DNA from: Bacteroidaceae bacterium
GTDB lineage: Bacteria > Bacteroidota > Bacteroidia > Bacteroidales > Bacteroidaceae
Assembly (NCBI GenBank): GCA_024398615.1
Contig: JAKSIU010000004.1
Span: 1 to 64,000, forward strand
Reading direction: 5' to 3'
Length of the DNA stretch: 64,000 nt
Shown: piece by piece, positions 35,513-46,029 of the stretch
How positions within the stretch are numbered: the stretch's first letter is position 1
Layout: each line of letters opens with the position of its first letter
Made by a program: the position numbers and the translations under genes
The notes under the pieces: generated by a model
Seen by the model: only the letters and a program-made list of their open reading frames with translations
What the model was told of the DNA's origin: nothing
Database searches by the model: none

Positions 35513-36846
35513 TTGAAATACCTTTCTATGGTTTTAATCATTCCTTCAAGGCAGAAGACCACGACATGGTCTCCACTCTGTATCTGTGTCGTGCCGGTTA
35601 CCAGAATGGCTTCACCATTACGGATGAGTCCGCCTATTGTTACCCCCTTTGGCAGGGAGATGTCCTTGATGGGATAGCGTGTGATACGGGCTCCCTCCAT
35701 GACATTGAATTCAGCTACATCGGCATTGGCGAACGTAAGGCACTTGACATTCGTGACATCGGCATCCAGCATCATCTGGTAGATGTGGCTGGCTGCAATC
35801 TTCTTCTTGTTGATTACGGTGCCGATGTCGAGGCGTTCGGCCATGTTTATGTAGTCGATATTCTCAACTTCAGCGATGGTCTTGGTCACTCCGAATCTTT
35901 TTGCAGCCAGGCAGGCCAGAATGTTGGTTTCGGAATTGTCAGTCAGGGCGACAAACGCTTCTGTATGCGAGATGCCCTCACTCTGAAGGAGACTCGGGTC
36001 GCGTCCGTCACCGTTGATTATCATCACGCGGCTGTCAACCAGTTCTGTGAGACGATGGCATCGTGCCAGGTCGCTCTCGATTATCTTGAGGTTGATGTAG
36101 TCCGGCACCAGCTGGGCGGCACGTACCGCTATGCGGCTTCCTCCCATAATGATGACATCACGTATGTCGGGGAGTTCCTGCTTTCCGGCTATGCGTCGAA
36201 TGTGGGCGATATGTTTCTTCATGGTCATGAAATAGACAAGGTCGCCTGCCAGGATGCTGTCATTTCCATTGGGGATGATAGTGTTTTCCTCGCGCATTAT
36301 GGCAACAATATGGAACGGCTGGTCAGGTCCAAGTGAGTTCAGCGGACGGTTCAGGATTTCCGCGCCCTCGCGAATCTTCACGCCCATCATGACCAGTGCT
36401 CCACCTGCAAATTCCCACCACTGGCGAATCCAGCTGACTTTCATTCCGGCTACGATGTCCCTGGCAGCAAGCATCTCCGGGTAGATGAGAGAGTCTATTC
36501 CGGTCTTTTGGAACAGTTCCATGTTCCTGGCCTGCAGATATTCGTAGTTATCGACTCTGGCCAGAGTCTTTTTTGCACCCAGGGAATGGGCCAGCTGACA
36601 TGCTACAATATTGCGGCTTTCGTCGGGTGTGACGGCAACGAACAGGTCGGCACTGCCGGCCCCGGCCTCTTTCAATCCCATTATGGAAACCGGCGATTCC
36701 TGTATTGTAAGCAGGTCAAAACTGGATCCCATCTGACTCAGTCTGTCTTCGCTGTCGTCCAGAAGGGTAATGTCCTGGTTTTCTCCTGAAAGCAATTTTG
36801 CCAGATGAGTGCCTACATTGCCGGCTCCTGCTATGACTATCTTCAT
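35509..36846 (-). CDS. trkA: Trk potassium uptake regulator TrkA
   Basis: The 445-residue protein has two RCK units: N-terminal Rossmann [24 protein letters not shown] with a C-terminal TrkA_C domain ending near residue 220, then [17 protein letters not shown] and a second TrkA_C. It binds NAD(H)/ATP and gates TrkH. Start codon overlaps the dxs stop by 4 bp. RCK_C domains bind c-di-AMP in several Firmicutes, and cdaA is in this window; binding here is untested. Confidence 0.95.
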   Translation of the reverse strand: MKIVIAGAGNVGTHLAKLLSGENQDITLLDDSEDRLSQMGSSFDLLTIQESPVSIMGLKEAGAGSADLFVAVTPDESRNIVACQLAHSLGAKKTLARVDNYEYLQARNMELFQKTGIDSLIYPEMLAARDIVAGMKVSWIRQWWEFAGGALVMMGVKIREGAEILNRPLNSLGPDQPFHIVAIMREENTIIPNGNDSILAGDLVYFMTMKKHIAHIRRIAGKQELPDIRDVIIMGGSRIAVRAAQLVPDYINLKIIESDLARCHRLTELVDSRVMIINGDGRDPSLLQSEGISHTEAFVALTDNSETNILACLAAKRFGVTKTIAEVENIDYINMAERLDIGTVINKKKIAASHIYQMMLDADVTNVKCLTFANADVAEFNVMEGARITRYPIKDISLPKGVTIGGLIRNGEAILVTGTTQIQSGDHVVVFCLEGMIKTIERYFN

Positions 36847-38765
36847 GGTTGAATATTGTTAGTTAGACTTTCAAGCGCATCAATGACGGCTTCCTTGTCG
36901 ATCCTGCAGATCTGCAGCAGCTGTGGGGTGCTGCCATGCTCGATGAACCGGTCGGGGAGTCCCAGACGGATCATGCGTGGAGTAAAACCGTTGTCTGTCA
37001 TGTATTCTGAAACTGCAGAACCAAGTCCGCCTGTGACGCATCCGTTTTCAATGGTTATGACATTTCTGAAGTTGCGGGCTACACTATCCAGAATGTCAGT
37101 GTCAATTGGCTTGAGGAAACGCATGTCATAAAGGGCGGCGGATGTTCCGCCATTATGCTTTCCTTCCCATTCCGAGATGGCTTCCATTGCAATGTTTCCT
37201 ATTGGTCCGATGGACAGAATGGCCACATCGGTTCCTTCCTTCATTTTTCGTCCTGTTCCAACCACCACCGGTTCCATCGGCCTGTGCCAGTCTGCAAGCA
37301 CACCGCGGCCGCGGGGATATCGGATTACAAACGGTCCCTGTTCCGGCAGTTGTGCCGTGTACATGAGATTCCTCAGTTCCGATTCATCAAATGGCGATGA
37401 GATGGTCAGATTTGGTATGGGACGCAGAAATGCAAGATCGAAAGCGCCATGATGGGTGGGGCCGTCTTCGCCTACAAGTCCGGCGCGGTCAAGGCATATC
37501 ACGGCATTCAGCTTCTGGATGGCTATGTCATGAATCACGTTGTCGTAGGCGCGCTGCATGAATGACGAGTAGATGTTGCAGAACGGAAGCATGCCCTCGG
37601 CTGCAAGACCGCCGGCGAATGTCACGGCGTGTCCTTCGGCTATTCCAACGTCGAAACAGCGATCGGGGAATTCCTTCATGGGGATATCCATGCTGCAACC
37701 TAATGGCATTGCCGGAGTTATGCCGACAATACGGCTGTTCTCCTTCATGAGCTCAAGCAGTGTGTTCCCGAACACGTCCTGGAACAACGGCGGCTGGCCG
37801 GCCGCGTTTCTCTGCAGACGCTGTCCGGTATCCTTGTCGAACAGACCTGGAGCATGCCAGATCTCGGAATCGGTTTCAGCAGGTTTGTAGCCTTTCCCCT
37901 TTACCGTGATGATATGGAGCAGCTTGGGCCCGCGCATGTTCTTGATGTTGCTCAAGATCCGTACGAGATTCTGCACGTTGTGTCCGTCAACAGGTCCGAA
38001 ATAGCGCACATCCATTCCTTCAAACACATTGCTCTGGTGGGACCATTTGATTTTGAGACGGTTGTTGCGCCGTATGATCTTGCGGCGTCTCTCCTCGTTC
38101 ATCAGCCCAAGACGGTACAATACCCGCGAAGCAAGATAGCGGAAAGTGTTGTAAGGACGTGAGGTCTGCAGATGTGTCAGGTAACTGCGCATGCCACCGA
38201 CACTCTTCGAGATGCTCATGTTGTTGTCATTCAGAATGATGAGCAGGTCATTGCTGTTGCTGGAGGCATTGTTCAGACCTTCGAATGCCAGTCCGCCGCT
38301 CATGGCACCGTCGCCAATCACTGCAACAGTACGTCTTTCGGGATGGCTGCTGCGACCTATCGCTACGGCCATACCCAAGGCAGCCGAGATGGAGTTCGAT
38401 GCGTGTCCTGAGGTGAAACTGTCATACGGACTTTCGTCGGGCGACGGGAAGGGTTTGAGACCACCCAATTTGCGGTTGGTGTGGAAACGTTCCTTCCTGC
38501 CGGTAAGTATCTTGTGCGCGTATGCCTGGTGACCGACATCCCAGACAATGCGGTCCTGCGGAGTGTTGAAGACGTAGTGGAGTGCTACGGTCAGTTCTAC
38601 GGTGCCGAGACTCGAACCGAAATGTCCGGGGTTGGTGGACAGTTCGTCAATGATCATCTGTCTCAGTTCGGAACACAGTTGCGGTAACTGGCCTGTATCC
38701 AGTTTCTTCAGATCATCGGGGGAACCGATGCCGTCAAGCAGCTTTTTCCCGTTAATGTTGTCCAT
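36843..38765 (-). CDS. dxs: 1-deoxy-D-xylulose-5-phosphate synthase
   Basis: The 640-residue protein is [36 protein letters not shown], the ThDP motif [15 protein letters not shown] and the transketolase-like [14 protein letters not shown]. It makes DXP from pyruvate and glyceraldehyde 3-phosphate for isoprenoids and thiamin. It is the first gene of a dxs-trkA-trkH operon whose members overlap by 4 bp each. A -7 box (TATCTTTG) lies at 38802-38795. Confidence 0.97.
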   Translation of the reverse strand: MDNINGKKLLDGIGSPDDLKKLDTGQLPQLCSELRQMIIDELSTNPGHFGSSLGTVELTVALHYVFNTPQDRIVWDVGHQAYAHKILTGRKERFHTNRKLGGLKPFPSPDESPYDSFTSGHASNSISAALGMAVAIGRSSHPERRTVAVIGDGAMSGGLAFEGLNNASSNSNDLLIILNDNNMSISKSVGGMRSYLTHLQTSRPYNTFRYLASRVLYRLGLMNEERRRKIIRRNNRLKIKWSHQSNVFEGMDVRYFGPVDGHNVQNLVRILSNIKNMRGPKLLHIITVKGKGYKPAETDSEIWHAPGLFDKDTGQRLQRNAAGQPPLFQDVFGNTLLELMKENSRIVGITPAMPLGCSMDIPMKEFPDRCFDVGIAEGHAVTFAGGLAAEGMLPFCNIYSSFMQRAYDNVIHDIAIQKLNAVICLDRAGLVGEDGPTHHGAFDLAFLRPIPNLTISSPFDESELRNLMYTAQLPEQGPFVIRYPRGRGVLADWHRPMEPVVVGTGRKMKEGTDVAILSIGPIGNIAMEAISEWEGKHNGGTSAALYDMRFLKPIDTDILDSVARNFRNVITIENGCVTGGLGSAVSEYMTDNGFTPRMIRLGLPDRFIEHGSTPQLLQICRIDKEAVIDALESLTNNIQP

Positions 38766-38794
38766 TGTTCTTCAGCTCCAGTCCAAACGGACCG

Positions 38795-38802
38795 CAAAGA
38801 TA
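38795..38802 (-). promoter_or_regulatory. -7 box of dxs-trkAH operon
   Basis: Minus-strand TATCTTTG, 29 nt before the dxs ATG. No matching -33 element. Confidence 0.45.
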
Positions 38803-38824
38803 CTAACTTTGTTCAAAAGTGGGC

Positions 38825-40255
38825 TCAGTCAATCTGTATGGGCTTGTATTTGGGAACGAGCAGTTTCATTACCGTCCATCCAATCAGATAGGCCACTGCA
38901 CAGATGCAGAAGACTATCATGTAGCCGGCTTCCTTGCCTTCAAACCCCATGAATGTAAAGGCTGAACCCATGGCTGCGCTCTTTGTGAACAGCATGCCGG
39001 CGCCCTTGTTGATCATGAATGATGCCAGACCGCCCATTGTGGTTCCGACTCCGGTAATGGTACCGATTGTCGATTTGGGGAACATGTCTCCGATGGTGGA
39101 ATACAGGTTGGCCGACCATGCCTGATGTCCTGCACCGGCAAGTCCGATGATGATTGCGGGGAACCATGCGCTGTACTGTCCAAGCGGCTGCGCGAACAGT
39201 GCCAGCAATGGGAAAAATGCGAAAATGAGCATGGCTTTCATGCGGCCGGGGTAAGGATCCATGCCTTTCTTCTCGACGAAATATTTAGGCAGGTATCCGC
39301 CGCCTATGCTGACTACCGTTACAATCAGATAAAGAACGAAAATCAGCATGATGGCCTCTTTGGAATCGGAACGGTATCCGTACTGGTCTGAAAAATATGC
39401 AGGGGCCCAGAACAGGAAGAACCACCAGACTCCATCGGTGAAGAACTTGCCGCAGATGAATGCCCATGTCTGACGGAAGGTGAAGCACTTGAAGAACGGT
39501 ATGCTCTTCTCTTTCTTTGCTTCAAGTGCTGAAGCTGCTGCTTCGGCTGCTTCCTGGGCATCATCCTGATGGATATATTCCAGTTCGGCTGTGTTCACGC
39601 GCCTTGACTTTTCAGGGCTCTCATAAAGCAGGAACCAGAACAGCATCCAGACAAAGCCAAGGGCACCGATGATGATGAATGCCATTTCCCATCCCCATCT
39701 GGAGGCAAGCAGAGGAATTGTGGCAGGTGCCACCAGGGCTCCGACTGATGCACCGGCGTTGAAGATGGATGTTGCAAATGCACGGTCCTTCTTCGGGAAG
39801 TATTCGGCGGTGACTTTGATGGCTGCCGGGAAGTTGCCCGATTCACCAAGTGCCAGAACCATACGGCAGAAAATGAAGAGATAGACCGATGCGGTGGTGA
39901 TTACCAGACCGAAGGCATTGCCGAACTTGATGGCGGCCCATCCGCAGGCGGCATGGAGGCATGCACCGATTGACCAGATGAAGATTGCCCACATATAACC
40001 CTTTCTTGTTCCGAGCCAGTCAATGAACTTTCCTGCGAAAAGGCAGGCTATGGCATAGAAGATCGAGAAGAAACCTGTAATGGTTCCATACTGGCTGTCA
40101 GTCCACGAGAAGTCCTGTGAAATGAAATCCTTCCAGGTCAGTGACAGAACCTGACGGTCCATGTAATTGATTGTTGTCGCAAAGAACAGAAGAGCTACCA
40201 TAACCCAGCGGAAGTTGGTCATGGCTGTACTTTTCATCTTATTCGGAGTGCTCAT
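38825..40255 (-). CDS. MFS transporter, ACS family hexuronate-type
   Basis: The 476-residue protein is a 12-helix major facilitator with the family's TTINYMDRQVLSLT segment after helix 1, RMVLALGESGNFPAAIKVTAEYFPKKDRAFATSIFNAGASVG and a charged central loop of about 40 residues. This matches the anion:cation symporter (ACS) group that takes up hexuronates or galactonate. No sugar-acid catabolic gene lies beside it. It is monocistronic with a TATCTTTG box (40304-40297) 41 nt upstream. Confidence 0.88.
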   Translation of the reverse strand: MSTPNKMKSTAMTNFRWVMVALLFFATTINYMDRQVLSLTWKDFISQDFSWTDSQYGTITGFFSIFYAIACLFAGKFIDWLGTRKGYMWAIFIWSIGACLHAACGWAAIKFGNAFGLVITTASVYLFIFCRMVLALGESGNFPAAIKVTAEYFPKKDRAFATSIFNAGASVGALVAPATIPLLASRWGWEMAFIIIGALGFVWMLFWFLLYESPEKSRRVNTAELEYIHQDDAQEAAEAAASALEAKKEKSIPFFKCFTFRQTWAFICGKFFTDGVWWFFLFWAPAYFSDQYGYRSDSKEAIMLIFVLYLIVTVVSIGGGYLPKYFVEKKGMDPYPGRMKAMLIFAFFPLLALFAQPLGQYSAWFPAIIIGLAGAGHQAWSANLYSTIGDMFPKSTIGTITGVGTTMGGLASFMINKGAGMLFTKSAAMGSAFTFMGFEGKEAGYMIVFCICAVAYLIGWTVMKLLVPKYKPIQID

Positions 40256-40296
40256 AAATAATATGATTTAATTGGTTGATTTCAGTTCAAAACTCC

Positions 40297-40304
40297 CAAA
40301 GATA
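40297..40304 (-). promoter_or_regulatory. -7 box of MFS transporter
   Basis: Minus-strand TATCTTTG in an AT-rich divergent region shared with murF-alr. Confidence 0.45.
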
Positions 40305-40327
40305 TACATTATAATATAAATAATGGC

Positions 40328-40335
40328 TAACTTTG
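40328..40335 (+). promoter_or_regulatory. -7 box of murF-alr
   Basis: TAACTTTG, 27 nt before ATG 40363. A TTG overlapping the end of this box is in frame with the gene but is too close to the promoter to be the start. Confidence 0.5.
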
Positions 40336-40362
40336 GGTGATTTTACGGAACTACAGACAGCA

Positions 40363-42831
40363 ATGACCTATTCAATTGATGATATCAGTCAGATAATCAA
40401 TGCTGAGAGGCATGGATTATGTCAGGCAACGATAACAACCCTTCTTACAGACAGCCGTTCGTTGTGCTTTCCTCAGGAAAGCCTTTTCTTTGCACTCCAG
40501 GGGCCCAGGCGTGACGGACATGAATATATAGGAGAACTGTACGGACATGGTGTGAGGAATTTTGTCGTCAGCCGCTTGCCAGAGCCGATGGATTCATTTC
40601 CTGAATGCAATTTCCTTCTTGTCCGCGATACACTTCAGGCACTGCAGACTCTTGCCGCGTTCCATCGGGCCAGATTCAGCGTACCGGTAGTTGGAATCAC
40701 AGGCAGCAATGGAAAGACTGTCATAAAGGAATGGCTGTACCAGCTGTTGGAGCCGGACCGCCATGTCACCCGCTCTCCGCGCAGCTATAATTCGCAGATC
40801 GGAGTTCCGCTTTCGGCCTGGCTTATGAACGAACAGACGCAGCTGGGCATATTCGAGGCCGGCATTTCCCGCAAGGATGAGATGCCAAGGCTGTGGAAAG
40901 TCATTACACCTACAATAGGCGTCATCTCGAACATAGGTCAGGCGCATCAGGAGAACTTCTCGTCCCTCCAGGAGAAGTGCATCGAAAAGCTGAAACTGTT
41001 CCGTGGCTGTGATGTCATCATATATGACGGAGACAACACCCTGATTCAGGATTGCGTGAACAAGACAGTGGTTACCGCACGTGAAATAGCATGGTCACGG
41101 AAGAACCAGGAGAAACCACTGTTCATTTCGAAAATTGAACGTGGACAGAATTCCACTCTTGTGGAGTATCGTTTCATAGGGCTGGTTGGAAGCTATACGA
41201 TTCCATTCACCGATGATGCTTCGATTGAGAACTCCCTGAACTGTCTTGCCGTGTGCCTGTATCTGATGATGACGCCGGATACTATCGCCAGACGTATGGC
41301 CACTCTGGAGCCTTTGGCCATGAGACTTGAGGTCAAGGATGGAAAGAACGGCTGCATAGTCGTTAATGACAGTTATAGCAATGACGTCTCATCGCTTGGA
41401 ATAGCTCTGGATTTCATGGCACGCCGTGCGGAAGGAAAAAAATCCGGACGTACATTGATATTGTCTGACATACTTCAGTCCGGATTGTCGAATTCGGAAC
41501 TGTACAGACGCGTGGCGCAGCTTATTGAGGGCCGTGGAATAGACAAGCTCATTGCCATAGGCACGGAAATAATGCAGTCCCAGAAACGGTTTGCGGTCCG
41601 TGAGAAACATTTCTTTGAGACCACTCAGGAATTTCTGAAGTCCGATATACCCGATTCCCTGCGTGATGAAATGGTGCTGGTCAAGGGAGCCCGGGTGTTC
41701 CGTTTCGAACAGATTGTGGAGCGGCTTGAGCTGAAGGTCCATGAAACCATTCTCGAAGTCAATCTTCACGGTATTGCTGAAAATCTGGAACGTTACCGTT
41801 CAATGCTGTCGCCTGATACGCGCATGGTGTGCATGGTCAAGGCATCGGCATACGGGGCCGGAGCCATCGAGGTGGCGCGTACGCTGCAGGACAGAAAAGT
41901 CGATTATCTGGCGGTCGCCGTAGCCGATGAGGGCTGCGAACTGCGGCGTGCCGGAATCAATACGGGAATAATGGTGATGAATCCTGAAAGGACATCCTTC
42001 AATACCCTTTTTGACTGGAAACTTGAACCGGAGGTATATAGCTTCGGTCTGCTTGAGGCGTTGATTCATGCAGCTGAACGTCGTGGCATTACCGGCTTCC
42101 CGATACATATCAAGATTGATACGGGAATGCATCGTCTGGGCTTCCAGCCATCGGATATGGAGCGGCTTGTGAAACGTCTGGAAAGTCAGAACTCACTGGT
42201 TCCCTATTCTGTCTTCTCACATTTTGTGGGCAGTGATTCCAGTGGTTTTGACGATTTCACACATACTCAGGCCGCCCTTTTCAAACAGGCTGCCGATGAA
42301 CTGCAGGCCGGCTTCGAACATCACATTATCCGTCATATCTGCAATTCGGCCGGCATTGAGCGATTCCCGCAGTATCATAACGATATGGTAAGACTCGGAC
42401 TCGGACTGTACGGTATAAGTCCACTTGACAACAGTCCTCTTTCCAATGTGTTCACCCTTAAAACTACCATTCTGCAGATCCGTACTCTTGAACCTTCCGA
42501 GACAGTCGGATACAGCCGTCGTGGCGTGTTGAAGCGTACGTCCAGGATAGCAGCCATACCTATCGGATACGCCGATGGACTGGACCGTCATCTTGGCAAC
42601 GGGCATGCGTATTGTCTTGTGGGCGGGCAGAAGGCATGGTATGTCGGGAATATCTGTATGGATGTCTGTATGATTGATGTTACCGGAATTGATTGCCAGG
42701 AAGGTGACAAGGTTGAGATTTTCGGTCCGAATCTGCCGGTCAGCATGCTGTCTGATGAACTGGGAACAATACCATATGAGATCATTTCAACAATCTCCAC
42801 ACGAGTGAAAAGAATCTATTACACTGAATAA
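40363..42831 (+). CDS. Bifunctional MurF-like ligase / alanine racemase
   Basis: The 822-residue protein is a fusion. Residues 1-455 are a Mur ligase (VVGITGSNGKTVIKEW P-loop, YNSQIGVPLSAWLM, VNDSYSNDVSSLGIALDF). Residues about 460-822 are alanine racemase: the PLP-binding lysine in CMVKASAYGAGA, HIKIDTGMHRLGF and the C-terminal beta domain with IPIGYADG and VGNICMDVCMID. The fusion is a known Bacteroidota arrangement that links D-Ala supply to D-Ala-D-Ala addition. The ligase half differs from the separate murF at 15.9 kb, for example VIKEW against TTKEL after the P-loop, so it may be regulatory or specialised. ATG 40363 was chosen over the upstream TTG. Confidence 0.93.
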   Translation: MTYSIDDISQIINAERHGLCQATITTLLTDSRSLCFPQESLFFALQGPRRDGHEYIGELYGHGVRNFVVSRLPEPMDSFPECNFLLVRDTLQALQTLAAFHRARFSVPVVGITGSNGKTVIKEWLYQLLEPDRHVTRSPRSYNSQIGVPLSAWLMNEQTQLGIFEAGISRKDEMPRLWKVITPTIGVISNIGQAHQENFSSLQEKCIEKLKLFRGCDVIIYDGDNTLIQDCVNKTVVTAREIAWSRKNQEKPLFISKIERGQNSTLVEYRFIGLVGSYTIPFTDDASIENSLNCLAVCLYLMMTPDTIARRMATLEPLAMRLEVKDGKNGCIVVNDSYSNDVSSLGIALDFMARRAEGKKSGRTLILSDILQSGLSNSELYRRVAQLIEGRGIDKLIAIGTEIMQSQKRFAVREKHFFETTQEFLKSDIPDSLRDEMVLVKGARVFRFEQIVERLELKVHETILEVNLHGIAENLERYRSMLSPDTRMVCMVKASAYGAGAIEVARTLQDRKVDYLAVAVADEGCELRRAGINTGIMVMNPERTSFNTLFDWKLEPEVYSFGLLEALIHAAERRGITGFPIHIKIDTGMHRLGFQPSDMERLVKRLESQNSLVPYSVFSHFVGSDSSGFDDFTHTQAALFKQAADELQAGFEHHIIRHICNSAGIERFPQYHNDMVRLGLGLYGISPLDNSPLSNVFTLKTTILQIRTLEPSETVGYSRRGVLKRTSRIAAIPIGYADGLDRHLGNGHAYCLVGGQKAWYVGNICMDVCMIDVTGIDCQEGDKVEIFGPNLPVSMLSDELGTIPYEIISTISTRVKRIYYTE

Positions 42832-43067
42832 ATATTTGTACTGGATTTCTAAAACGGAAAACTTTTTAATGTAAGAAAAAACGCAAACAATTGAATTTTA
42901 GGGTTATACATTGTTAAAACGGAAAACTCTTCAAATTCGGTTGATAACTTTATTTCTAATTTTTCTTTATCGTCTGCAAATTTGTTGATACATTTGCTCC
43001 GCTTTCCCGCTACAGGCGGGCAAGATTATTTTTGTGGAGCTGACAAACAACAAATAACAAAAAAATA
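42832..43067 (+). promoter_or_regulatory. nrdJ upstream region with direct repeats and leader hairpins
   Basis: Two copies of TAAAACGGAAAACT (42850-42863, 42915-42928) lie 65 bp apart, start to start. Two TAnnTTTG boxes follow: TACATTTG 42989-42996 and TATTTTTG 43027-43034. Between them CCCGC/GCGGG (43006-43020) forms a 5-bp hairpin inside GCTCC/GGAGC (42996-43040). GTTGATAA resembles a DnaA half-box near 42941. No cobalamin riboswitch core was recognised. Confidence 0.5.
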
Positions 43068-45656
43068 ATGGCAGACGGCAAACAGACTTATTCGTTTGAT
43101 GAAGCGTTCAAGGCTTCGGTTGAATACTTTGGCGGCGACGAACTGGCTGCGAAAGTATGGGTTAACAAGTATGCGGTAAAGGATTCGTTCGGCAACATTT
43201 ATGAGAAGACTCCCGATGACATGCATTGGAGAATTGCCAACGAGATTTCACGGGTAGAGGCAAAGTACGCCAATCCTCTGGATGCTCAGAGAATCCATGA
43301 CCTGCTTGAAGGTTTCAAGTACATTGTTCCTCAGGGAAGTCCGATGACAGGTATAGGCAACAATTATCAGATTGCCTCCCTTTCCAACTGTTTCGTGATC
43401 GGCAATGAGGGTTCATCGGACTCTTATGGTGCAATCATGAAAACCGACGAGGAGCAGGTCCAGCTCATGAAACGTCGTGGTGGAGTGGGACATGATCTGT
43501 CGCACATCCGTCCGAAAGGTTCTCCCGTCAAGAATTCTGCTCTTACATCAACCGGTCTGGTGCCCTTTATGGAGCGTTTCTCCAATTCGACCCGTGAAGT
43601 CGCTCAGGATGGCCGTCGCGGTGCGCTTATGCTGAGCGTTTCCATCAAGCACCCGGATTCGGAATCGTTCATTGATGCCAAGATGACCAGTGGCAAGGTT
43701 ACCGGTGCCAACGTGTCGGTAAAGATCGATGATGCATTCATGCAGGCTGCTGTTGAAGGCAAACCATATATGCAGACCTATCCCATAGATTCAGATCAGC
43801 CTAAGTATACACGTGAGGTGGATGCCCAGGAACTTTGGAAGAAGATTGTCCACAACGCCTGGAAGAGTGCAGAACCGGGCGTGTTGTTCTGGGATACCAT
43901 ACTTAGGGAATCAGTGCCTGACTGCTATGCCGATCTTGGCTTCCGTACTGTCAGCACCAACCCCTGTGGTGAAATACCGCTTTGTCCCTATGACAGTTGC
44001 CGTCTTCTGGCCATAAACCTTTATTCTTATGTGAAGAATCCATTCACGCCTGAGGCAAGTTTCGATTTCGACCTGTTCCGCCAGCATGTGGCAGTAGCCC
44101 AGCGTATTATGGATGACATCATTGATCTGGAAATCGAAAAGATTGAAATGATCCAGGCCAAGATAGCAAGCGATCCGGAAAACGATGAGACAAAATATAC
44201 TGAAAAACGTCTGTGGGAGAAGATAATGCGCAAGAGCCTTATGGGCCGTCGTACAGGTGTCGGCATTACCGGCGAAGGCGACATGCTGGCTGCTATGGGA
44301 CTGCGCTATGGTACAGATGAAGCTACTCAGTTTGCAGAAAGTGTCCAGCGTACTCTTGCCCTTGCCGCATACCGTTCTTCAGTAGACATGGCCCGTGAAC
44401 GTGGCGCATTTGAGGTCTTTGACTGGAAGCGTGAAAAGGACAATCCCTTCATCATGCGTATCAAGGAGGCCGATGGACAGCTTTATCAGGACATGAAGAA
44501 GTACGGACGTCGTAATATTGCATGTCTGACCATTGCTCCGACCGGTACTGTAAGTCTCATGACCCAGACTACTTCAGGACTGGAGCCTGTGTTCATGCCG
44601 GTTTACAAGCGTCGTCGCAAAGTCAACCGCGATGATGAGAACGCCAACGTCACTTTCACCGATGAAAACGGCGATTCCTTTGAGGAATTCGTTGTGTTCC
44701 ACCATAAGTTCGTGGATTGGATGAAGGCTAATGGAATCGATCCCGCCCAGAACTTCACACAGGAACAGATTGACGAGCTTGTTGCCCGTTCCCCATATTA
44801 CAAGGCAACAGCCCAGGATGTTGACTGGCTCAATAAGGTGCGCATGCAGGGTCGTCTGCAGAAGTGGGTTGACCATTCAATCAGCGTTACCATCAATCTT
44901 CCAGCCGATGTGACGGAAGAACTTGTCGGCCAGCTGTATGTAGAGGCATGGAAGAGTGGCTGTAAGGGATGTACTGTATATCGTGAAGGTTCACGTGATG
45001 GAGTTCTTGTTGACCTGAAGGGAGAGAAGAAGGATGCTTCAAAGGATCCGTCCAAGAAAGATGCCAAGGAACCCCTTATGGCTCCAGGCGACTGCCATCC
45101 CCGTGAAGTCGTTGAAACCCGTCCGCGTATTCTAGAGGCCGATGTTGTCCGCTTCCAGAACAATAAGGAGAAATGGGTGGCCTTTGTCGGTCTGCTCAAT
45201 GGCCGTCCATACGAAATCTTTACCGGTTTTCAGGATGATGAGGAAGGTATTGCTCTTCCAAAGACCGTGGAACGTGGTCTTATCATCAAAAACATCGATG
45301 AAAACGGCAATAAGCGTTATGATTTCCAGTTTGTGAACAAACGTGGATATAAGGTGACAATTGAAGGTCTGAGCGAAAAGTTCGATAAGGAATATTGGAA
45401 TTATGCCAAGCTTATTTCAGGCGTGCTCCGTTATCAGATGCCTATTGACCTGTGTATGAAACTTATTGCATCCCTGGATCTGGGCAGTGAGAACATCAAT
45501 AACTGGAAGAATGGTGTTGAGCGTGCATTGAAGAAATACGTTCAGGACGGCACTGCTGTTTCAGGTGAAAAGTGTTCCGTATGCGGTTCTGAATCCCTTG
45601 TCTATCAGGAGGGATGTCTGATATGTAAAAACTGCGGATCTTCACGCTGCGGGTAA
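43068..45656 (+). CDS. nrdJ: Adenosylcobalamin-dependent ribonucleotide reductase (class II)
   Basis: The 862-residue protein is NrdJ: SLSNCFVIGNEGSSDSYGAIM with the first active-site Cys, GGVGHDLSHIRPKGS, the radical-bearing Cys in STNPCGEIPL and the APTGTVSLMTQTTSGLEPVF segment. The C-terminus has a Cys-rich zinc motif (CSVCGSESL and CLICKNCGSSRCG) that also holds the redox Cys pair. It makes dNTP precursors using B12 and works with or without oxygen. folB follows after 1 bp. Confidence 0.96.
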   Translation: MADGKQTYSFDEAFKASVEYFGGDELAAKVWVNKYAVKDSFGNIYEKTPDDMHWRIANEISRVEAKYANPLDAQRIHDLLEGFKYIVPQGSPMTGIGNNYQIASLSNCFVIGNEGSSDSYGAIMKTDEEQVQLMKRRGGVGHDLSHIRPKGSPVKNSALTSTGLVPFMERFSNSTREVAQDGRRGALMLSVSIKHPDSESFIDAKMTSGKVTGANVSVKIDDAFMQAAVEGKPYMQTYPIDSDQPKYTREVDAQELWKKIVHNAWKSAEPGVLFWDTILRESVPDCYADLGFRTVSTNPCGEIPLCPYDSCRLLAINLYSYVKNPFTPEASFDFDLFRQHVAVAQRIMDDIIDLEIEKIEMIQAKIASDPENDETKYTEKRLWEKIMRKSLMGRRTGVGITGEGDMLAAMGLRYGTDEATQFAESVQRTLALAAYRSSVDMARERGAFEVFDWKREKDNPFIMRIKEADGQLYQDMKKYGRRNIACLTIAPTGTVSLMTQTTSGLEPVFMPVYKRRRKVNRDDENANVTFTDENGDSFEEFVVFHHKFVDWMKANGIDPAQNFTQEQIDELVARSPYYKATAQDVDWLNKVRMQGRLQKWVDHSISVTINLPADVTEELVGQLYVEAWKSGCKGCTVYREGSRDGVLVDLKGEKKDASKDPSKKDAKEPLMAPGDCHPREVVETRPRILEADVVRFQNNKEKWVAFVGLLNGRPYEIFTGFQDDEEGIALPKTVERGLIIKNIDENGNKRYDFQFVNKRGYKVTIEGLSEKFDKEYWNYAKLISGVLRYQMPIDLCMKLIASLDLGSENINNWKNGVERALKKYVQDGTAVSGEKCSVCGSESLVYQEGCLICKNCGSSRCG

Positions 45657-45657
45657 T

Positions 45658-46029
45658 ATGCGCATCTCTGATCAGAAAATATCACTTTGCGGTCTGCGGT
45701 TCTACGCCTATCATGGTGTGGAACCGCAGGAGCGCATTGTAGGCGCATGGTATAATGTCGATCTGATTTTGAATGTCAAGGTTGATGCCTCTCTCGAATC
45801 AGACAATCTGTCTCATACCGTGAATTATGCTCAAGCCTCAAGAATAATAGCAAGTGAAATGGAGATACCTCACGCTCTTATCGAGTCGTTGACCTGGTCT
45901 ATTGTCCAAAGACTGATGGATGAACTGGAACTTGTAACCGGTTTGGAAATCAAGGTATCGAAATTGAATCCTCCAGTTTGTGCACCTTGTGAGAGTGCAT
46001 CATTCTCTCTTGTTGTCAGCAGAGATTGA
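45658..46029 (+). CDS. folB: Dihydroneopterin aldolase
   Basis: The 123-residue protein is FolB: LCGLRFYAYHGVEPQER with catalytic residues, WYNVDLILNVKV, HTVNYAQASRI and the LIESLTWSIVQRL helix with the conserved E. It cleaves dihydroneopterin to the pterin alcohol in folate synthesis. It lies 1 bp after nrdJ, linking folate and dNTP supply. Its stop codon abuts the stop codon of convergent dnaA with no base between. Confidence 0.94.
   Translation: MRISDQKISLCGLRFYAYHGVEPQERIVGAWYNVDLILNVKVDASLESDNLSHTVNYAQASRIIASEMEIPHALIESLTWSIVQRLMDELELVTGLEIKVSKLNPPVCAPCESASFSLVVSRD

Noticed and set aside
42832..43067. Cobalamin riboswitch upstream of nrdJ
   Set aside because: The conserved B12-box core (GCCACTG-like) was not found; only simple hairpins and a direct repeat are present.
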